Assembly: GCF_014651955.1 (NCBI RefSeq)
Contig: NZ_BMXW01000014.1
Coordinates: 342 to 64,341, forward strand
Direction: 5' to 3'
DNA: 64,000 nucleotides
Source: Shewanella fodinae
GTDB taxonomy: Bacteria; Pseudomonadota; Gammaproteobacteria; Enterobacterales; Shewanellaceae
Under the pieces are notes generated by a model, which saw only the letters and a program-made list of their open reading frames with translations, was not told the DNA's origin and did not search any database. This document shows, one piece after another, positions 51,383 to 60,924 of the stretch. The stretch's first letter is position 1. Every line of letters begins with the position of its first letter. The translations under genes were made by a program, and so were the position numbers.

Positions 51383-51576
51383 TTTGCTCACCATTGCCCA
51401 CCACGGTTTGTTTATCGAATGGTTCGATAGTTGAGTGAACAATCTGCAAGCAGCACGATAAGTGGAGATGGCATAAGCCGGTGGTGAGATAGATGCAAAA
51501 ATCTGTTCACCAGATACCTTGACTTTTTGCTTATTGAGTCAAAAACAGGGTTTGCCCACCATTTTGCCCACCACTT
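51383..51576 (+). repeat. Integrase arm-type repeats, right end
   Basis: A GCTCACCA-GCCCACCA pair at 51383-51406 and a double GCCCACCA unit at 51551-51576, the latter almost identical to the unit at 42795-42820. They fill the non-coding space between the integrase start and the yicC terminator. No gene is supported from 51347 to 51690. Confidence 0.55.
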
Positions 51577-51628
51577 AAACAGCAACTGGTAACGGACATC
51601 TGCAAACCGATTTGGACGGGGAAAATTA

Positions 51629-51665
51629 AAAAGTCCTGAATTTACAAAGAAATAGCAGGACTTTT
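51629..51665 (-). terminator. Terminator of yicC
   Basis: A perfect 10-bp inverted repeat, AAAAGTCCTG (51629-51638) with CAGGACTTTT (51656-51665). On the minus strand it ends in five T's. It starts 26 bases after the yicC stop. Confidence 0.75.
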
Positions 51666-51690
51666 AAGACATTCTTGGACGGTAAAAAAA

Positions 51691-52554
51691 TTATTCGATG
51701 TTTTGGATCTGTTCGCGCATCTGCTCTATTAAAACCTTTAACTCAATGGCAGCGGCAGTGGTCTCAGTGCAGATAGATTTAGACGCCAGCGTGTTTGATT
51801 CGCGGTTAAATTCCTGCATCATGAAATCTAAGCGGCGGCCCTCGGCACCACCTTTTTTCAGGATACGCCGGGCTTCTTTAACATGTGCCTCAAGGCGATC
51901 CATCTCTTCCGCCACATCCAGTTTTTGGGCAGTCAGTACCATTTCCTGTTCAATGCGAACAGGGTCGAGTTCGCCTTTCACTTCTGCCAATCGGTTGGTG
52001 AGTTTTTCACGTTGCCACTCGATGACTTTGGGCATTTGTTCTCGGACGATTGCGATCTGTTGTTCTACACCTTCCAGGCGGCTCAGCAGCATGGCGTTAA
52101 TCGCTTCGCCTTCACGGGCTCTGGCTTCAATAAACTGATCAATGGCATTATCAAACGCTGCTAATAGCTCGGTGCCTATGGCATCCATGTCTTGCTCTTG
52201 CGCAGAGATGACTCCTGGCCAACGCAGAATGTCCAGTAACTCCAATCGGCCTTCGCTAGCTTCGTCTTTTACCCATTGAGCGGCTTTCAATAATTGCCGA
52301 GCCAAATCTTCGTTGAGTGTCAGTTGGTTGTCTTGGTCACCTTTCAGTTCATAACGGAGATTCACTTCTATTTTTCCACGGTTAAGCCGTTGTCGAAGTT
52401 TGTCTCGCAGAATCGGCTCCAAGCTCCGCAGCTGTTCAGGCAGGCGCAGATAGGTTTCCAGGTAACGTTGGTTAACGGAACGAATTTCCCAAGACGCATT
52501 GCCCCAGGTAGCTTTATGCTCTACGCGGGCATAGGCGGTCATACTATGGATCAT
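51691..52554 (-). CDS. yicC: YicC family endoribonuclease
   Basis: A conserved stress-linked ribonuclease family. The ATG at 52554 gives 287 residues starting MIHSMTAYARVEHKATWG, the canonical N-terminus; a longer frame adds 19 unrelated residues. The C-terminal DUF1732 part contains GGAEGRRLDFMMQEFNRESNTLASKS and ends EQIQNIE. The last codons match the att-like sequence at 42701-42726. The gene is intact, so integration has preserved its coding end. It is divergent from rph, a common bacterial arrangement. Confidence 0.95.
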   Translation of the reverse strand: MIHSMTAYARVEHKATWGNASWEIRSVNQRYLETYLRLPEQLRSLEPILRDKLRQRLNRGKIEVNLRYELKGDQDNQLTLNEDLARQLLKAAQWVKDEASEGRLELLDILRWPGVISAQEQDMDAIGTELLAAFDNAIDQFIEARAREGEAINAMLLSRLEGVEQQIAIVREQMPKVIEWQREKLTNRLAEVKGELDPVRIEQEMVLTAQKLDVAEEMDRLEAHVKEARRILKKGGAEGRRLDFMMQEFNRESNTLASKSICTETTAAAIELKVLIEQMREQIQNIE

Positions 52555-52686
52555 GAAAGTATCCCGTAAGTCGTTTGTGACGATAAAGCCTTGATTATAG
52601 ACATCTGTCACCTAGGGTTAAAGGCATGTCGGCCAGAATCGCAGGGTGGTGTTAGATCTAGCGTAGCACTCCCTGGTGTCAGGTCC

Positions 52687-52692
52687 TATAAT
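52687..52692 (+). promoter_or_regulatory. -10 box of the rph-pyrE promoter
   Basis: A perfect TATAAT 33 bases before rph. The -35 region (around 52664) has only a weak match, so an activator or an alternative start is possible. Confidence 0.45.
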
Positions 52693-52725
52693 AGGCGCCA
52701 CATTTATTAGATTCAGGAAGTTGTT

Positions 52726-53439
52726 ATGCGCCCCAGCACCAGAACACCGGCTCAAATCCGCCCGGTCACGATTACCCGCCAATACACAGCCCATGCCGAA
52801 GGCTCAGTGTTAGTTGAATTTGGCAACACCAAGGTGTTATGTACCGCGAGTTTTGAAGAAGGCGTTCCGCGTTTTCTGAAAGGGCAAGGACAGGGGTGGG
52901 TAACTGCCGAATATGGCATGTTGCCGCGCTCAACGCATAGTCGCATGGACCGTGAAGCGGCGCGAGGCAAGCAGTCTGGCAGAACCCAAGAGATCCAGCG
53001 ACTCATTGGCCGTTCTTTGCGGGCAGCGGTTGATATGAAACTGCTGGGCGAAAACACCATCGTTATTGATTGTGACGTGATCCAGGCCGATGGTGGCACC
53101 AGAACCGCAGCGATTACCGGGGGCTGTGTGGCGTTGGTTGATGCCCTGAATTGGGCGCGCGCTAAGGGTATTATCAAGACTAATCCGCTGAAGTTCCTGA
53201 TTGCCGCTGTGAGCGTCGGTATTTTTGATGGTGAGCCGGTGTGTGACTTGGAATATGTGGAGGATAGCGCCGCCGAAACCGATATGAATGTGGTGATGAC
53301 TGAAACCGGCAAGATTATTGAAGTACAGGGCACCGCTGAGGGTGAACCCTTTAGTCACGAAGAACTGGCAAGCCTGCTGGAGCTGGCCAAACATGGCATT
53401 CGCGAAATCGTTGATGTGCAGAAAGCCGCATTAAGCTAA
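52726..53439 (+). CDS. rph: Ribonuclease PH
   Basis: Phosphate-dependent 3'-to-5' exoribonuclease that trims tRNA 3' ends. The 237 residues are full length, unlike the frameshifted gene of E. coli K-12. It begins [20 protein letters not shown] and contains [36 protein letters not shown] and the phosphate-binding [18 protein letters not shown]. pyrE follows 52 bases downstream in the usual rph-pyrE order. Confidence 0.97.
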   Translation: MRPSTRTPAQIRPVTITRQYTAHAEGSVLVEFGNTKVLCTASFEEGVPRFLKGQGQGWVTAEYGMLPRSTHSRMDREAARGKQSGRTQEIQRLIGRSLRAAVDMKLLGENTIVIDCDVIQADGGTRTAAITGGCVALVDALNWARAKGIIKTNPLKFLIAAVSVGIFDGEPVCDLEYVEDSAAETDMNVVMTETGKIIEVQGTAEGEPFSHEELASLLELAKHGIREIVDVQKAALS

Positions 53440-53491
53440 AAACAATATTGATAACCAAGTACACTACCAACCTTACATAACAGGAACTGAC

Positions 53492-54133
53492 GTGAAAGCT
53501 TATCAGCGAGAGTTTATTGAATTTGCCTTACAACGTAATGTGCTGCGTTTTGGTGAATTTACTTTGAAATCCGGTCGTAAAAGCCCCTATTTTTTTAATG
53601 CCGGGTTATTTAATACCGGTGGTGATTTAGCTCGTTTGGGACGGTTTTATGCGGCGGCGTTGGTTGACTCAGACATTGAATATGACCTGTTGTTTGGTCC
53701 GGCTTACAAAGGTATCCCTATCGCCACCACTACGGCGGTAGCGCTGGCAGAACATCACGGTATTGATATCCCCTATTGTTTTAACCGTAAGGAAAAGAAA
53801 GATCACGGTGAAGGCGGCAACTTGGTTGGCAGTGATCTTAAAGGTAGGGTTATGCTGGTTGATGACGTGATTACTGCGGGCACGGCTATCCGAGAATCCA
53901 TGGAGATTATTCAGGCTAATAGTGCGATGTTGGCAGGGGTGTTGATCGCCTTGGATCGCCAAGAAAAAGGTCGCGGCGAGTTATCTGCCATCCAGGAAGT
54001 AGAGCGTGATTTTGGCTGCCATATTGTTGCGATCATTAAGCTGGCGGATCTGATAGCTTATCTCAGCGAAAAGCTGGGGATGGAAGGTGAGCTGGCGGCA
54101 GTTCAAGCCTATCGCCAGCAGTATGGGATATGA
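53492..54133 (+). CDS. pyrE: Orotate phosphoribosyltransferase
   Basis: Converts orotate and PRPP to OMP in pyrimidine synthesis. It starts at GTG after CAGGAA and has 213 residues. [19 protein letters not shown] and the PRPP loop [17 protein letters not shown] are present, with the flexible catalytic loop [11 protein letters not shown]. In E. coli, pyrE is controlled by translation-coupled attenuation in the rph-pyrE gap; I see no clear attenuator hairpin with a U-run here. Confidence 0.97.
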   Translation: MKAYQREFIEFALQRNVLRFGEFTLKSGRKSPYFFNAGLFNTGGDLARLGRFYAAALVDSDIEYDLLFGPAYKGIPIATTTAVALAEHHGIDIPYCFNRKEKKDHGEGGNLVGSDLKGRVMLVDDVITAGTAIRESMEIIQANSAMLAGVLIALDRQEKGRGELSAIQEVERDFGCHIVAIIKLADLIAYLSEKLGMEGELAAVQAYRQQYGI

Positions 54134-54150
54134 ACGAATGTGACTATAAA

Positions 54151-54175
54151 AAGCTTGGCTCTGCCAGGCTTTTTT
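54151..54175 (+). terminator. Terminator after pyrE
   Basis: A 9-bp stem AAGCTTGGC/GCCAGGCTT with one G-U pair, a TCT loop, then a T-run. It lies between convergent pyrE and folE and could act in both directions. Confidence 0.85.
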
Positions 54176-54194
54176 ACTTTATAGTGCGTTAACT

Positions 54195-54839
54195 TCAAGG
54201 GTGTAAAAATTCAGCTCTGGTGGCTGGGTTGGATTTGAAAATCCCTCCTAGCGCAGTGGTAGTGGTGGAGCTGGTGGAGTCCATGACCCCTCGAGCTTTG
54301 ACGCAGTAATGCACAGCGTCGATTTTCACCGCGACATCTTTGGTTTCCAGTAACGCCTGCAAGGCCACCAACACCTGTTGTGTCAGTCGCTCCTGCACTT
54401 GGGGACGCTGGGAAAAGAAGCGCACAATCCGGTTGATCTTCGACAGTCCAATAATTTTTTTACGCGGCAGGTAGGCGATGGTAGCCGTGCCATCGATGGT
54501 GACCAGATGATGTTCACAAGTACTTGTCAGGCTGATATCCTGCACTCGCACCATCTCATCAAATCCCATTTTGTTATCAATCACCGTGATCTTCGGGAAA
54601 TTCTGGTAATCCAGTCCAGAAAATATTTCATCAACATACATCTTGGCGATGCGTTTTGGGGTATCTGCCAGACTGTCATCGGTCAGATCCAAGGACATCA
54701 GTTGTAGAATATCTCGAATATGTCCTTCGATTTGGAGTTTGCGCTCATCATTACTTAGCTTGCAAGGCACCATAGGTGTTTCCAGCCCTTTTGCTAGCAA
54801 TGCTGCCTGCACGGTTTTTGCTGCTTCTGATAACGCCAT
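54195..54839 (-). CDS. folE: GTP cyclohydrolase I, FolE
   Basis: Opens GTP to 7,8-dihydroneopterin triphosphate, the first step of folate synthesis. The 214 residues include the zinc ligands in [10 protein letters not shown] (Cys, His) and in [16 protein letters not shown] (Cys), plus [12 protein letters not shown]. It converges on pyrE. From 54840 to 55043 there is no gene. Confidence 0.96.
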   Translation of the reverse strand: MALSEAAKTVQAALLAKGLETPMVPCKLSNDERKLQIEGHIRDILQLMSLDLTDDSLADTPKRIAKMYVDEIFSGLDYQNFPKITVIDNKMGFDEMVRVQDISLTSTCEHHLVTIDGTATIAYLPRKKIIGLSKINRIVRFFSQRPQVQERLTQQVLVALQALLETKDVAVKIDAVHYCVKARGVMDSTSSTTTTALGGIFKSNPATRAEFLHP

Positions 54840-55043
54840 TTATAGTTCTCCTGTGCAGAAACCAGCGAAACATCGACTGCACATTACGGCGGTTGTGATA
54901 TTCCTCACATTATATCGGGATGCGGAGGATACTGCCATTTGCATTAATTTCATACAGCGTCAGTGGTGTAAGATTCTTATTAATGGACGTTATGGCGTAT
55001 TCGCTGAGGAATCTAACTGCCGCCATAACGTCAATATTTCGCA

Positions 55044-57005
55044 TTATTGTTTGAGGTTATTGTCTAGGAAATCCAGTAATCGTTGATAAAACGCCGCACG
55101 ATCACTGTCCCGATAAAAACCATGACCTTCGTCATCGATGACCATTTTCTCATAAGGATAATGCTGTTGTTTCAGGGATTTCTCCAGAGCTTCAAACTGC
55201 TCTATGGGCGCACGTTCATCATTACCGCCGTGAACAAGCAGCAACTTAGCTTTAAGCTTATCCACGTGGTTTGCTGGCGACATGGCTTGCAATGTTTGGA
55301 GATTGTCACCTAGCACCTGTTTTAAATAACTAACTCCAGAGTCAGACTTTTGCACATCACCTTCAGTAAACATCATCGGTAAATCATAGACCCCGGCTTC
55401 ACCAACGGCACATCTGAACAGATCGGGGGCAAGTTCCGCACTCTGTAGGGCGCTATAGCCGCCAAAACTCGCGCCGACGATGCAGATGCGGTTCTTATCG
55501 GCAATGCCCTGATCTATCAAATAACGAGTGGCATCGATAATGTCATACTGTATGTCACTGCTCCACTTCTGAAACCCTGCCTCTTGGAAAGCTTCTCCAT
55601 AGCCACCGGAACCTCGGTAGTTTACCTGTAGAACCGCATACCCATGTGCGGCCAGAAACTGGTTCTGCGGAATAAATTCCCAATAATCACGAACGTAATG
55701 GGGGCCGCCATGGGGATTGACAATCAAGGGCAGCGACTTTTGTGGTTTATTCAATGGTAAGGTCAGAAACGCTTGGATCTCTAATCCATCTCTTGCCTTA
55801 ATATTCAGTGGCTGGACTTCAGCCATCTTGGCCGGGTCGATACCCTCCATGACTTTAAGCAATGGCCGTAATTTATGTTGCTGAGGGTAATACAGGTAAT
55901 ACGTGCCAGGATCCCGATCGTTGAAAGCCAGAATCACCAGTTTATCGCCTTGACGATCTTCACTGACAATACGGACCTGATACCCGGGCAAACTCTGTAA
56001 TAGTTGCTTCAGGTACTGACTACGTGGGTCTTCAGCGCTGACAAAGGAGTAGGCTGGGTAGCCATTTTCAAACTCCACCGCATACAGTTGGCCATTTTGT
56101 GGATTGATCCAGAAATGGGATGGGTCAACGGTAGGATCACTCACGACTTTCTTTTTATCGCCAGTCGACAGATTAACCTGATAAACACTGTCGGGCTCGC
56201 CTTGAACATTAGCGGTGGCATAGATACTGTTGTCGTCAGTTGCAAACGAGATGGGCTTGAAATGGTTCAGTTGCAGCTGCTGGCTGTTGACCCATGCACC
56301 ATCGTGACGATAAAAGACCTGAGTGTCATTCTTGCTGTCTTCGCCAACGGCGATACGCACTTCGCCATTGGTGTCGGTCATAAAGCGAGCATTACCCACC
56401 GGAGCAGTCATTAACCGTTGTCTGACGCCGCGGTATACATCAACCCGGTAAACATCTTGCAATATGTCGCGGGTCAGTGTGGTATGGTTTCCCCACGGAA
56501 TAGCGCTTACCAGCATATAACGCTTATCGTTTGGAAGCGGGTCTAAGATGTAAGCCGTGGCATCAATAGCAGTATTCTTTTGGATATGAGAGCCAGCCTG
56601 CTGCTCCGTTGAAGCATAACCAAACAGGTAACTGGCTTTTTTCCCATCAGCATTAACGGCCATCAATTCGCCATAATACTGAGGTTGTGCATCCCAACCT
56701 TTAAGATATTCTTTAGCGAGGACTAGCCGTTCATCGTTGACCCACGCGTAGCTTCCTACTTGAGCATTGCCTGCAAAAAATACCGAATGCATCAGTTTCA
56801 TGTCTTCGGTGTTAAAAATCAGCAGGCGTTTCTTGCCCTCATGCTTCATTTTGACGGCCAAGTATTCGCCGCCGGGAGAGACTTTCACCTCGGAGAAACT
56901 GGCCCCTTTGCTGAATAGCAAAGCAGATTCGGAGATTTCACTGGCGAGCGATGCCGGAACTACAGCAAGCAGCCCAATAACAATAGACAGCCAAAACAAT
57001 TTCAT
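55044..57005 (-). CDS. Secreted S9 prolyl oligopeptidase-family peptidase
   Basis: A 653-residue serine peptidase with a cleavable signal peptide (MKLFWLSIVIGLLAVVPASLA), so it is likely periplasmic. The N-terminal half is a beta-propeller-like domain. The C-terminal hydrolase has the nucleophile in GASFGGYSAL, Asp in VHGGNDERAP and His in DDEGHGFYR. The ATG at 57005, after AAGGAC, is chosen over a longer frame that lacks a signal peptide. It most resembles acylaminoacyl/dipeptidyl peptidases of the S9C type. It starts 38 bases after slmA ends on the same strand and could be read from that operon. Confidence 0.9.
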   Translation of the reverse strand: MKLFWLSIVIGLLAVVPASLASEISESALLFSKGASFSEVKVSPGGEYLAVKMKHEGKKRLLIFNTEDMKLMHSVFFAGNAQVGSYAWVNDERLVLAKEYLKGWDAQPQYYGELMAVNADGKKASYLFGYASTEQQAGSHIQKNTAIDATAYILDPLPNDKRYMLVSAIPWGNHTTLTRDILQDVYRVDVYRGVRQRLMTAPVGNARFMTDTNGEVRIAVGEDSKNDTQVFYRHDGAWVNSQQLQLNHFKPISFATDDNSIYATANVQGEPDSVYQVNLSTGDKKKVVSDPTVDPSHFWINPQNGQLYAVEFENGYPAYSFVSAEDPRSQYLKQLLQSLPGYQVRIVSEDRQGDKLVILAFNDRDPGTYYLYYPQQHKLRPLLKVMEGIDPAKMAEVQPLNIKARDGLEIQAFLTLPLNKPQKSLPLIVNPHGGPHYVRDYWEFIPQNQFLAAHGYAVLQVNYRGSGGYGEAFQEAGFQKWSSDIQYDIIDATRYLIDQGIADKNRICIVGASFGGYSALQSAELAPDLFRCAVGEAGVYDLPMMFTEGDVQKSDSGVSYLKQVLGDNLQTLQAMSPANHVDKLKAKLLLVHGGNDERAPIEQFEALEKSLKQQHYPYEKMVIDDEGHGFYRDSDRAAFYQRLLDFLDNNLKQ

Positions 57006-57043
57006 AGAACGTCCTTGTGAAGATACCCTTTTACTTACGACAG

Positions 57044-57637
57044 TTAACTTTGTAGCAGCTGCTTTTGAATAAACAACCACTGTTCTTCAAAATGTTGAGT
57101 GGGCTTTTGCTGAAATTCACTGCGAACAAATTGGGCAATATGGCCTTCAGCAACAGCCAATAGCATGTTGGCTAAAACACCTTCATCGATATGAAATTTC
57201 TGACCTTCCCGCAGTGATTTTTCGCGCAGGATCTGTTTCAGATGGGTCTCAAATTTGGCAAAAATCTGGTTAACCCGCTCCCGTAATCGTTCGTGTTCAC
57301 CCAATAATGCGTCGCCGTTGAGTAGCCGTGAGATACCGGGATTGCGCTCAGCAAATACCAGTAGTAGTTGTAACATCAGCTGACAGCGGCGCATGGTGTC
57401 CTTTTCTTCGGTCATAATCAGGTTAGCGCGCGACAATAAGGACTCCTCGATAAATTCGATAAGTCCTTCAAACATGCGGGCTTTACTGGGAAAATGGCGG
57501 TAAAGTGCCGCCTCTGAAACCCCGACTTCAGACGCCAATTTTGCGGTGGTGATCCGCTGTCCAGGATTGGTTTCCAACATCTGCGCTAGGCACTGCAGAA
57601 TATGGTCGCGACGATTAATTTTTTCTTTGGTCATCAA
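57044..57637 (-). CDS. slmA: Nucleoid occlusion factor SlmA
   Basis: A TetR-fold DNA-binding protein that blocks FtsZ ring assembly over the nucleoid. The 197 residues have the [37 protein letters not shown] and the characteristic C-terminal helices. The order coaBC-dut-slmA is the same as in E. coli, which supports the identity over a generic TetR regulator. Confidence 0.95.
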   Translation of the reverse strand: MMTKEKINRRDHILQCLAQMLETNPGQRITTAKLASEVGVSEAALYRHFPSKARMFEGLIEFIEESLLSRANLIMTEEKDTMRRCQLMLQLLLVFAERNPGISRLLNGDALLGEHERLRERVNQIFAKFETHLKQILREKSLREGQKFHIDEGVLANMLLAVAEGHIAQFVRSEFQQKPTQHFEEQWLFIQKQLLQS

Positions 57638-57649
57638 TGGCTCCGGAGC

Positions 57650-58108
57650 TTACTTGGTACCGGAGTGCCCAAAACCGCCTTCGCCACGGTCAGACGCGGC
57701 AAACTCGTCAACCACAGTAAATTGCGCTTGTACCACAGGCACAAATACCAGTTGTGCTAGACGGTCTCCAATCTCTATCTGGAAGGGGTTATCACTGCGA
57801 TTCCAGCACGATACCATCAGTGGTCCTTGATAATCGGAGTCGATAAGCCCCACTAAATTGCCTAGCACAATGCCATGTTTATGACCTAGGCCGGAGCGCG
57901 GCAGAATAACTGCTGCCAACGCCGGGTCGGCCACATGGACGGCAATGCCAGTGGGAATGAGGACTGTCTGCCCGGGTGCTACCGTGAGTGGTGCATCGAG
58001 CATTGCCCGCAGATCCATGCCTGCGCTACCTGGAGTGGCATAGGCAGGTAAAGGGAATTCGTTGCCAATACGGCCATCAAGAATTTTCAGTTCGATCGGT
58101 GTTTTCAT
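57650..58108 (-). CDS. dut: Deoxyuridine 5'-triphosphate nucleotidohydrolase
   Basis: Hydrolyses dUTP to dUMP, keeping uracil out of DNA and feeding dTMP synthesis. The 152 residues carry the five motifs, including [38 protein letters not shown] and the C-terminal glycine-rich [10 protein letters not shown] that closes over the substrate. It lies two bases after coaBC and 12 bases before slmA. Confidence 0.97.
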   Translation of the reverse strand: MKTPIELKILDGRIGNEFPLPAYATPGSAGMDLRAMLDAPLTVAPGQTVLIPTGIAVHVADPALAAVILPRSGLGHKHGIVLGNLVGLIDSDYQGPLMVSCWNRSDNPFQIEIGDRLAQLVFVPVVQAQFTVVDEFAASDRGEGGFGHSGTK

Positions 58109-58110
58109 GG

Positions 58111-59301
58111 TTAGTTTTTATAGTTAGCGATTAGCGTCAGTAATTGGTTGGCGAGGTTCAGTTTATCGGTGGCGGGCAGTTCGTGACAGCCATCTTTTGT
58201 AAATACTTTTAGCGCGTTTTGCTCGGCATTAAATCCTAGTCCTGCGACAGAAACATCGTTGGCCGCAATCATATCCAAATGTTTTCGCTGCAATTTATCC
58301 AATGCATATTGCTCAAGATTATGGGTCTCTGCTGCAAAACCTACGGTAAAGGGCTTTGGGGTTTGTGCGGCCACCGTTGCCAGAATATCGGGGTTTCTGA
58401 CGAGCTGTAGTTGCATGGTGTCTTGGCTTTTCTTGATTTTACTGGCGGCAGGTGTTGCCGCGCGATAGTCGGCGACTGCGGCACATCCAATAAATATCTG
58501 TTGTTCAGGCAGGTGCGCCATCACGGCATCAAACATCTGCTGCGCTGATTCAACATCAATGCGCTGCACACCTGTCGGCGTTGGCAGGGTTACCGGTCCG
58601 CTCACCAGTGTTACTGTTGCTCCCATGCTGGCCGCCGCCGATGCCAAGGCAAAGCCCATTTTCCCCGAACTGTGGTTAGAAATATAACGCACCGGATCGA
58701 TGGCTTCTCGGGTCGGACCTGCCGTCAGTAGGATCTTCTGTCCTTGTAACAACGGTGCAGCAAAAAAATGCTCGGCAAGCGTAGCTATTTCTAACGGCTC
58801 CAACATGCGCCCTGGGCCAATTTCACCACAAGCTTGACTGCCAACGCCAGGCCCCCAAAAGGTTACGCCTCGGTCAGCCAAGATGCTGAGATTATCCTGT
58901 GTTGCTGGATGTTGATACATCTGTTGATTCATTGCCGGACATACCGCTAACGGCGCGGAAGTGGCAAGGGCAATCGTGGTAATCAATTCATCTGCCATTC
59001 CCGCTCGAAAACGTGCCAGCAGGTTAGCAGTAGCTGGTGCGATGATATACAAATCTGCCCAACGCGCCAGTTCAATATGACCCATACCGGCTTCGGCCGC
59101 TGGGTCAAGCAGATCGGTCGCCACGGGATTTCCAGATACCGCTTGCAAGGTCAATGGCGTGATGAACTGGGTGGCACTAGCGCTCATCACCACTCTGACC
59201 TCTGCGCCGCGTTCTTTCAGTCGGCGCACCAGATCAGCACTTTTATAAGCGGCGATACCACCACCAATACCCAACAGGATTTTTTTATGCATCAGGCTCA
59301 T
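58111..59301 (-). CDS. coaBC: Bifunctional phosphopantothenoylcysteine synthetase/decarboxylase CoaBC
   Basis: Catalyses two steps of coenzyme A synthesis. The N-terminal CoaC flavin decarboxylase (about 1-190) has [22 protein letters not shown], the catalytic-His region and the [16 protein letters not shown] segment. The C-terminal CoaB synthetase has [29 protein letters not shown]. The ATG at 59301 (MSLMHKK) matches the E. coli N-terminus and gives 396 residues; a frame 45 codons longer is not conserved. It is divergent from radC. The pathway partner coaA is at 2095-3042. Confidence 0.95.
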   Translation of the reverse strand: MSLMHKKILLGIGGGIAAYKSADLVRRLKERGAEVRVVMSASATQFITPLTLQAVSGNPVATDLLDPAAEAGMGHIELARWADLYIIAPATANLLARFRAGMADELITTIALATSAPLAVCPAMNQQMYQHPATQDNLSILADRGVTFWGPGVGSQACGEIGPGRMLEPLEIATLAEHFFAAPLLQGQKILLTAGPTREAIDPVRYISNHSSGKMGFALASAAASMGATVTLVSGPVTLPTPTGVQRIDVESAQQMFDAVMAHLPEQQIFIGCAAVADYRAATPAASKIKKSQDTMQLQLVRNPDILATVAAQTPKPFTVGFAAETHNLEQYALDKLQRKHLDMIAANDVSVAGLGFNAEQNALKVFTKDGCHELPATDKLNLANQLLTLIANYKN

Positions 59302-59437
59302 AGCTAGATTCGACTTGGTGGAGTAATTGGCGCTAAACATACCATAAAGCATACGGTGTGTCGTAGTCGCAGGTTGGAAAAGTTCGACCATACTTAACCG
59401 GGAATGGACGATGGTGATGTGTGCAAAGGAACTCACA

Positions 59438-60115
59438 ATGGCGATAAGAGACTGGCCGGAAGGCGAAGGCCCAAGAGAAAAAATGCTGCTGCATGGTGCA
59501 GGAGGACTCAGCGATGCAGAGTTGTTGGCGGTGTTGTTACGCAGTGGCCTACCTGGGCAGAATGCAGTGGATATGGCGCGGGAGATGCTGCTAGCTTTTG
59601 GTTCTCTGCGCCAACTTTTGGCTGCCCCTTTGGAGCAGGTGTGCCGTTTACCGGGAGTGGGACCAGTAAAATTTGCCCAGTTGCAGGCCGCGGCTGAGAT
59701 TTCCCGCAGAATTTCGCGAGAAAAGTTGCAAAGAGGGACGGTTTTGACAAATCCTGATTTAACTCGCGACTATTTAATGCGACAATTGGCGGACCGAGCC
59801 TACGAAGTGTTTGCCATATTATTGCTGGACAGCCAGCACAGGGTGATCCAGTTCGTTGAACTGTTTCGGGGAACACTTGATGCCGCTTCTGTTTATCCTC
59901 GTGAAGTTGTGCGTCTGGTGTTGGAAAAGCAGGCTGCAGCGGTCATTGTTTGCCATAATCATCCGTCTGGCGTGGCTGAACCCAGCTTGGCGGATCGGCG
60001 AATTACCGAGCGATTAAATAACGCGCTGACAACTATTGATGTCCCTTTGTTGGATCATATGGTTGTGGGCGATTGTGAGATAGTTTCGTTCGCGGAGCGC
60101 GGGTGGTTGGAATGA
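59438..60115 (+). CDS. radC: RadC family JAMM-domain protein
   Basis: A 225-residue member of the RadC/YicR family; despite the name, a repair function is doubtful. An N-terminal helix-hairpin-helix ([16 protein letters not shown]) is followed by an MPN/JAMM domain with the metal site [14 protein letters not shown]. The ATG at 59438 after AAGGA was chosen over an in-frame start 27 bases earlier. Its position before rpmB-rpmG is conserved in many gammaproteobacteria. Confidence 0.93.
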   Translation: MAIRDWPEGEGPREKMLLHGAGGLSDAELLAVLLRSGLPGQNAVDMAREMLLAFGSLRQLLAAPLEQVCRLPGVGPVKFAQLQAAAEISRRISREKLQRGTVLTNPDLTRDYLMRQLADRAYEVFAILLLDSQHRVIQFVELFRGTLDAASVYPREVVRLVLEKQAAAVIVCHNHPSGVAEPSLADRRITERLNNALTTIDVPLLDHMVVGDCEIVSFAERGWLE

Positions 60116-60237
60116 TCATTGGCTTGATCTTTATCCAATTATCTAGTATAACATGCGCCCTCTTTGTGCCTCGGGCGACGGCCATACGGGGTACATGAAT
60201 GCTCGAGCGTTAGAAATTGTTTTTGGAGAAGATTGAC

Positions 60238-60474
60238 ATGTCTAGAGTATGCCAAGTTACTGGCAAGCGTCCAATGGTTGGTAACAACCGTTCGCACGCG
60301 AAAAACGCAACGCGTCGTCGTTTCTTGCCTAACCTGCAGAACCATCGTTTCTGGTTGGAAGACGAAAAGCGTTTTGTTCAATTGCGCGTTTCTACCAAAG
60401 GTATGCGCATTATCGACAAGAAAGGTATCGAAGTGGTTGTAGCTGAACTTCGTGCCCGTGGCGAAAAGGTGTAA
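60238..60474 (+). CDS. rpmB: 50S ribosomal protein L28
   Basis: A 78-residue protein starting [20 protein letters not shown], the form without a zinc ribbon. The ATG at 60238 follows TTGGAGAAG; a frame seven codons longer was rejected. It is cotranscribed with rpmG six bases downstream. Confidence 0.97.
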   Translation: MSRVCQVTGKRPMVGNNRSHAKNATRRRFLPNLQNHRFWLEDEKRFVQLRVSTKGMRIIDKKGIEVVVAELRARGEKV

Positions 60475-60480
60475 TAGAAA

Positions 60481-60654
60481 ATGGCTAAAGGTAAAGGCAA
60501 CCGCGAAAAGATCAAACTGGTATCTAGCGCTAAGACCGGTCACTTCTACACTACTGACAAGAATAAGCGCAACATGCCTGAGAAAATGGAGATCAAAAAA
60601 TTTGATCCCGTGATCCGTCAGCACGTTATCTACAAAGAAGCTAAAATCAAGTAA
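60481..60654 (+). CDS. rpmG: 50S ribosomal protein L33
   Basis: A 57-residue protein starting [20 protein letters not shown] and ending [10 protein letters not shown]. It contains no Cys, so it is the zinc-independent form. It is short enough to be skipped by length filters. It follows rpmB and is ended by a strong terminator. Confidence 0.97.
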   Translation: MAKGKGNREKIKLVSSAKTGHFYTTDKNKRNMPEKMEIKKFDPVIRQHVIYKEAKIK

Positions 60655-60675
60655 TTGTTTTTATGCTGAATGCTG

Positions 60676-60710
60676 AAAAGCCCTTTGACAGTTGTCGAAG
60701 GGCTTTTTTG
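60676..60710 (+). terminator. Terminator after rpmBG
   Basis: AAAAGCCCTT (60676-60685) pairs with AAGGGCTTTT (60698-60707), and the inner GACA/TGTC extends the stem. The right arm runs into a T tract. Confidence 0.92.
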
Positions 60711-60817
60711 TTATGGGATGAAAAACACGCAATATATGCGCAAATATTGTAAAATCCCGTTGCTTGTCAGCCTGTTGTCATATCATCTCGGTATAACTAA
60801 ATGCAGGTTGTGTAGTG

Positions 60818-60852
60818 TGAAAACAAATGCTTTTAAAGTGAATTAAAATGCA
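60818..60852. promoter_or_regulatory. Tandem ARG boxes (ArgR operator) before argA
   Basis: TGAATTAAAATGCA (60839-60852) matches the 14-bp ARG-box core TGAATWWWWATTCA in 13 positions. A weaker box, TGAAAACAAATGCT (60818-60831), lies with its centre 21 bp upstream, the spacing at which an ArgR hexamer binds two boxes. This predicts arginine repression of argA. Confidence 0.65.
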
Positions 60853-60924
60853 TTAGCATGACGCGCAACACATGCCATCAGCATGTTTTTCTTTTTATCG
60901 CTATTGTAAGAGGCAAAACACAAG

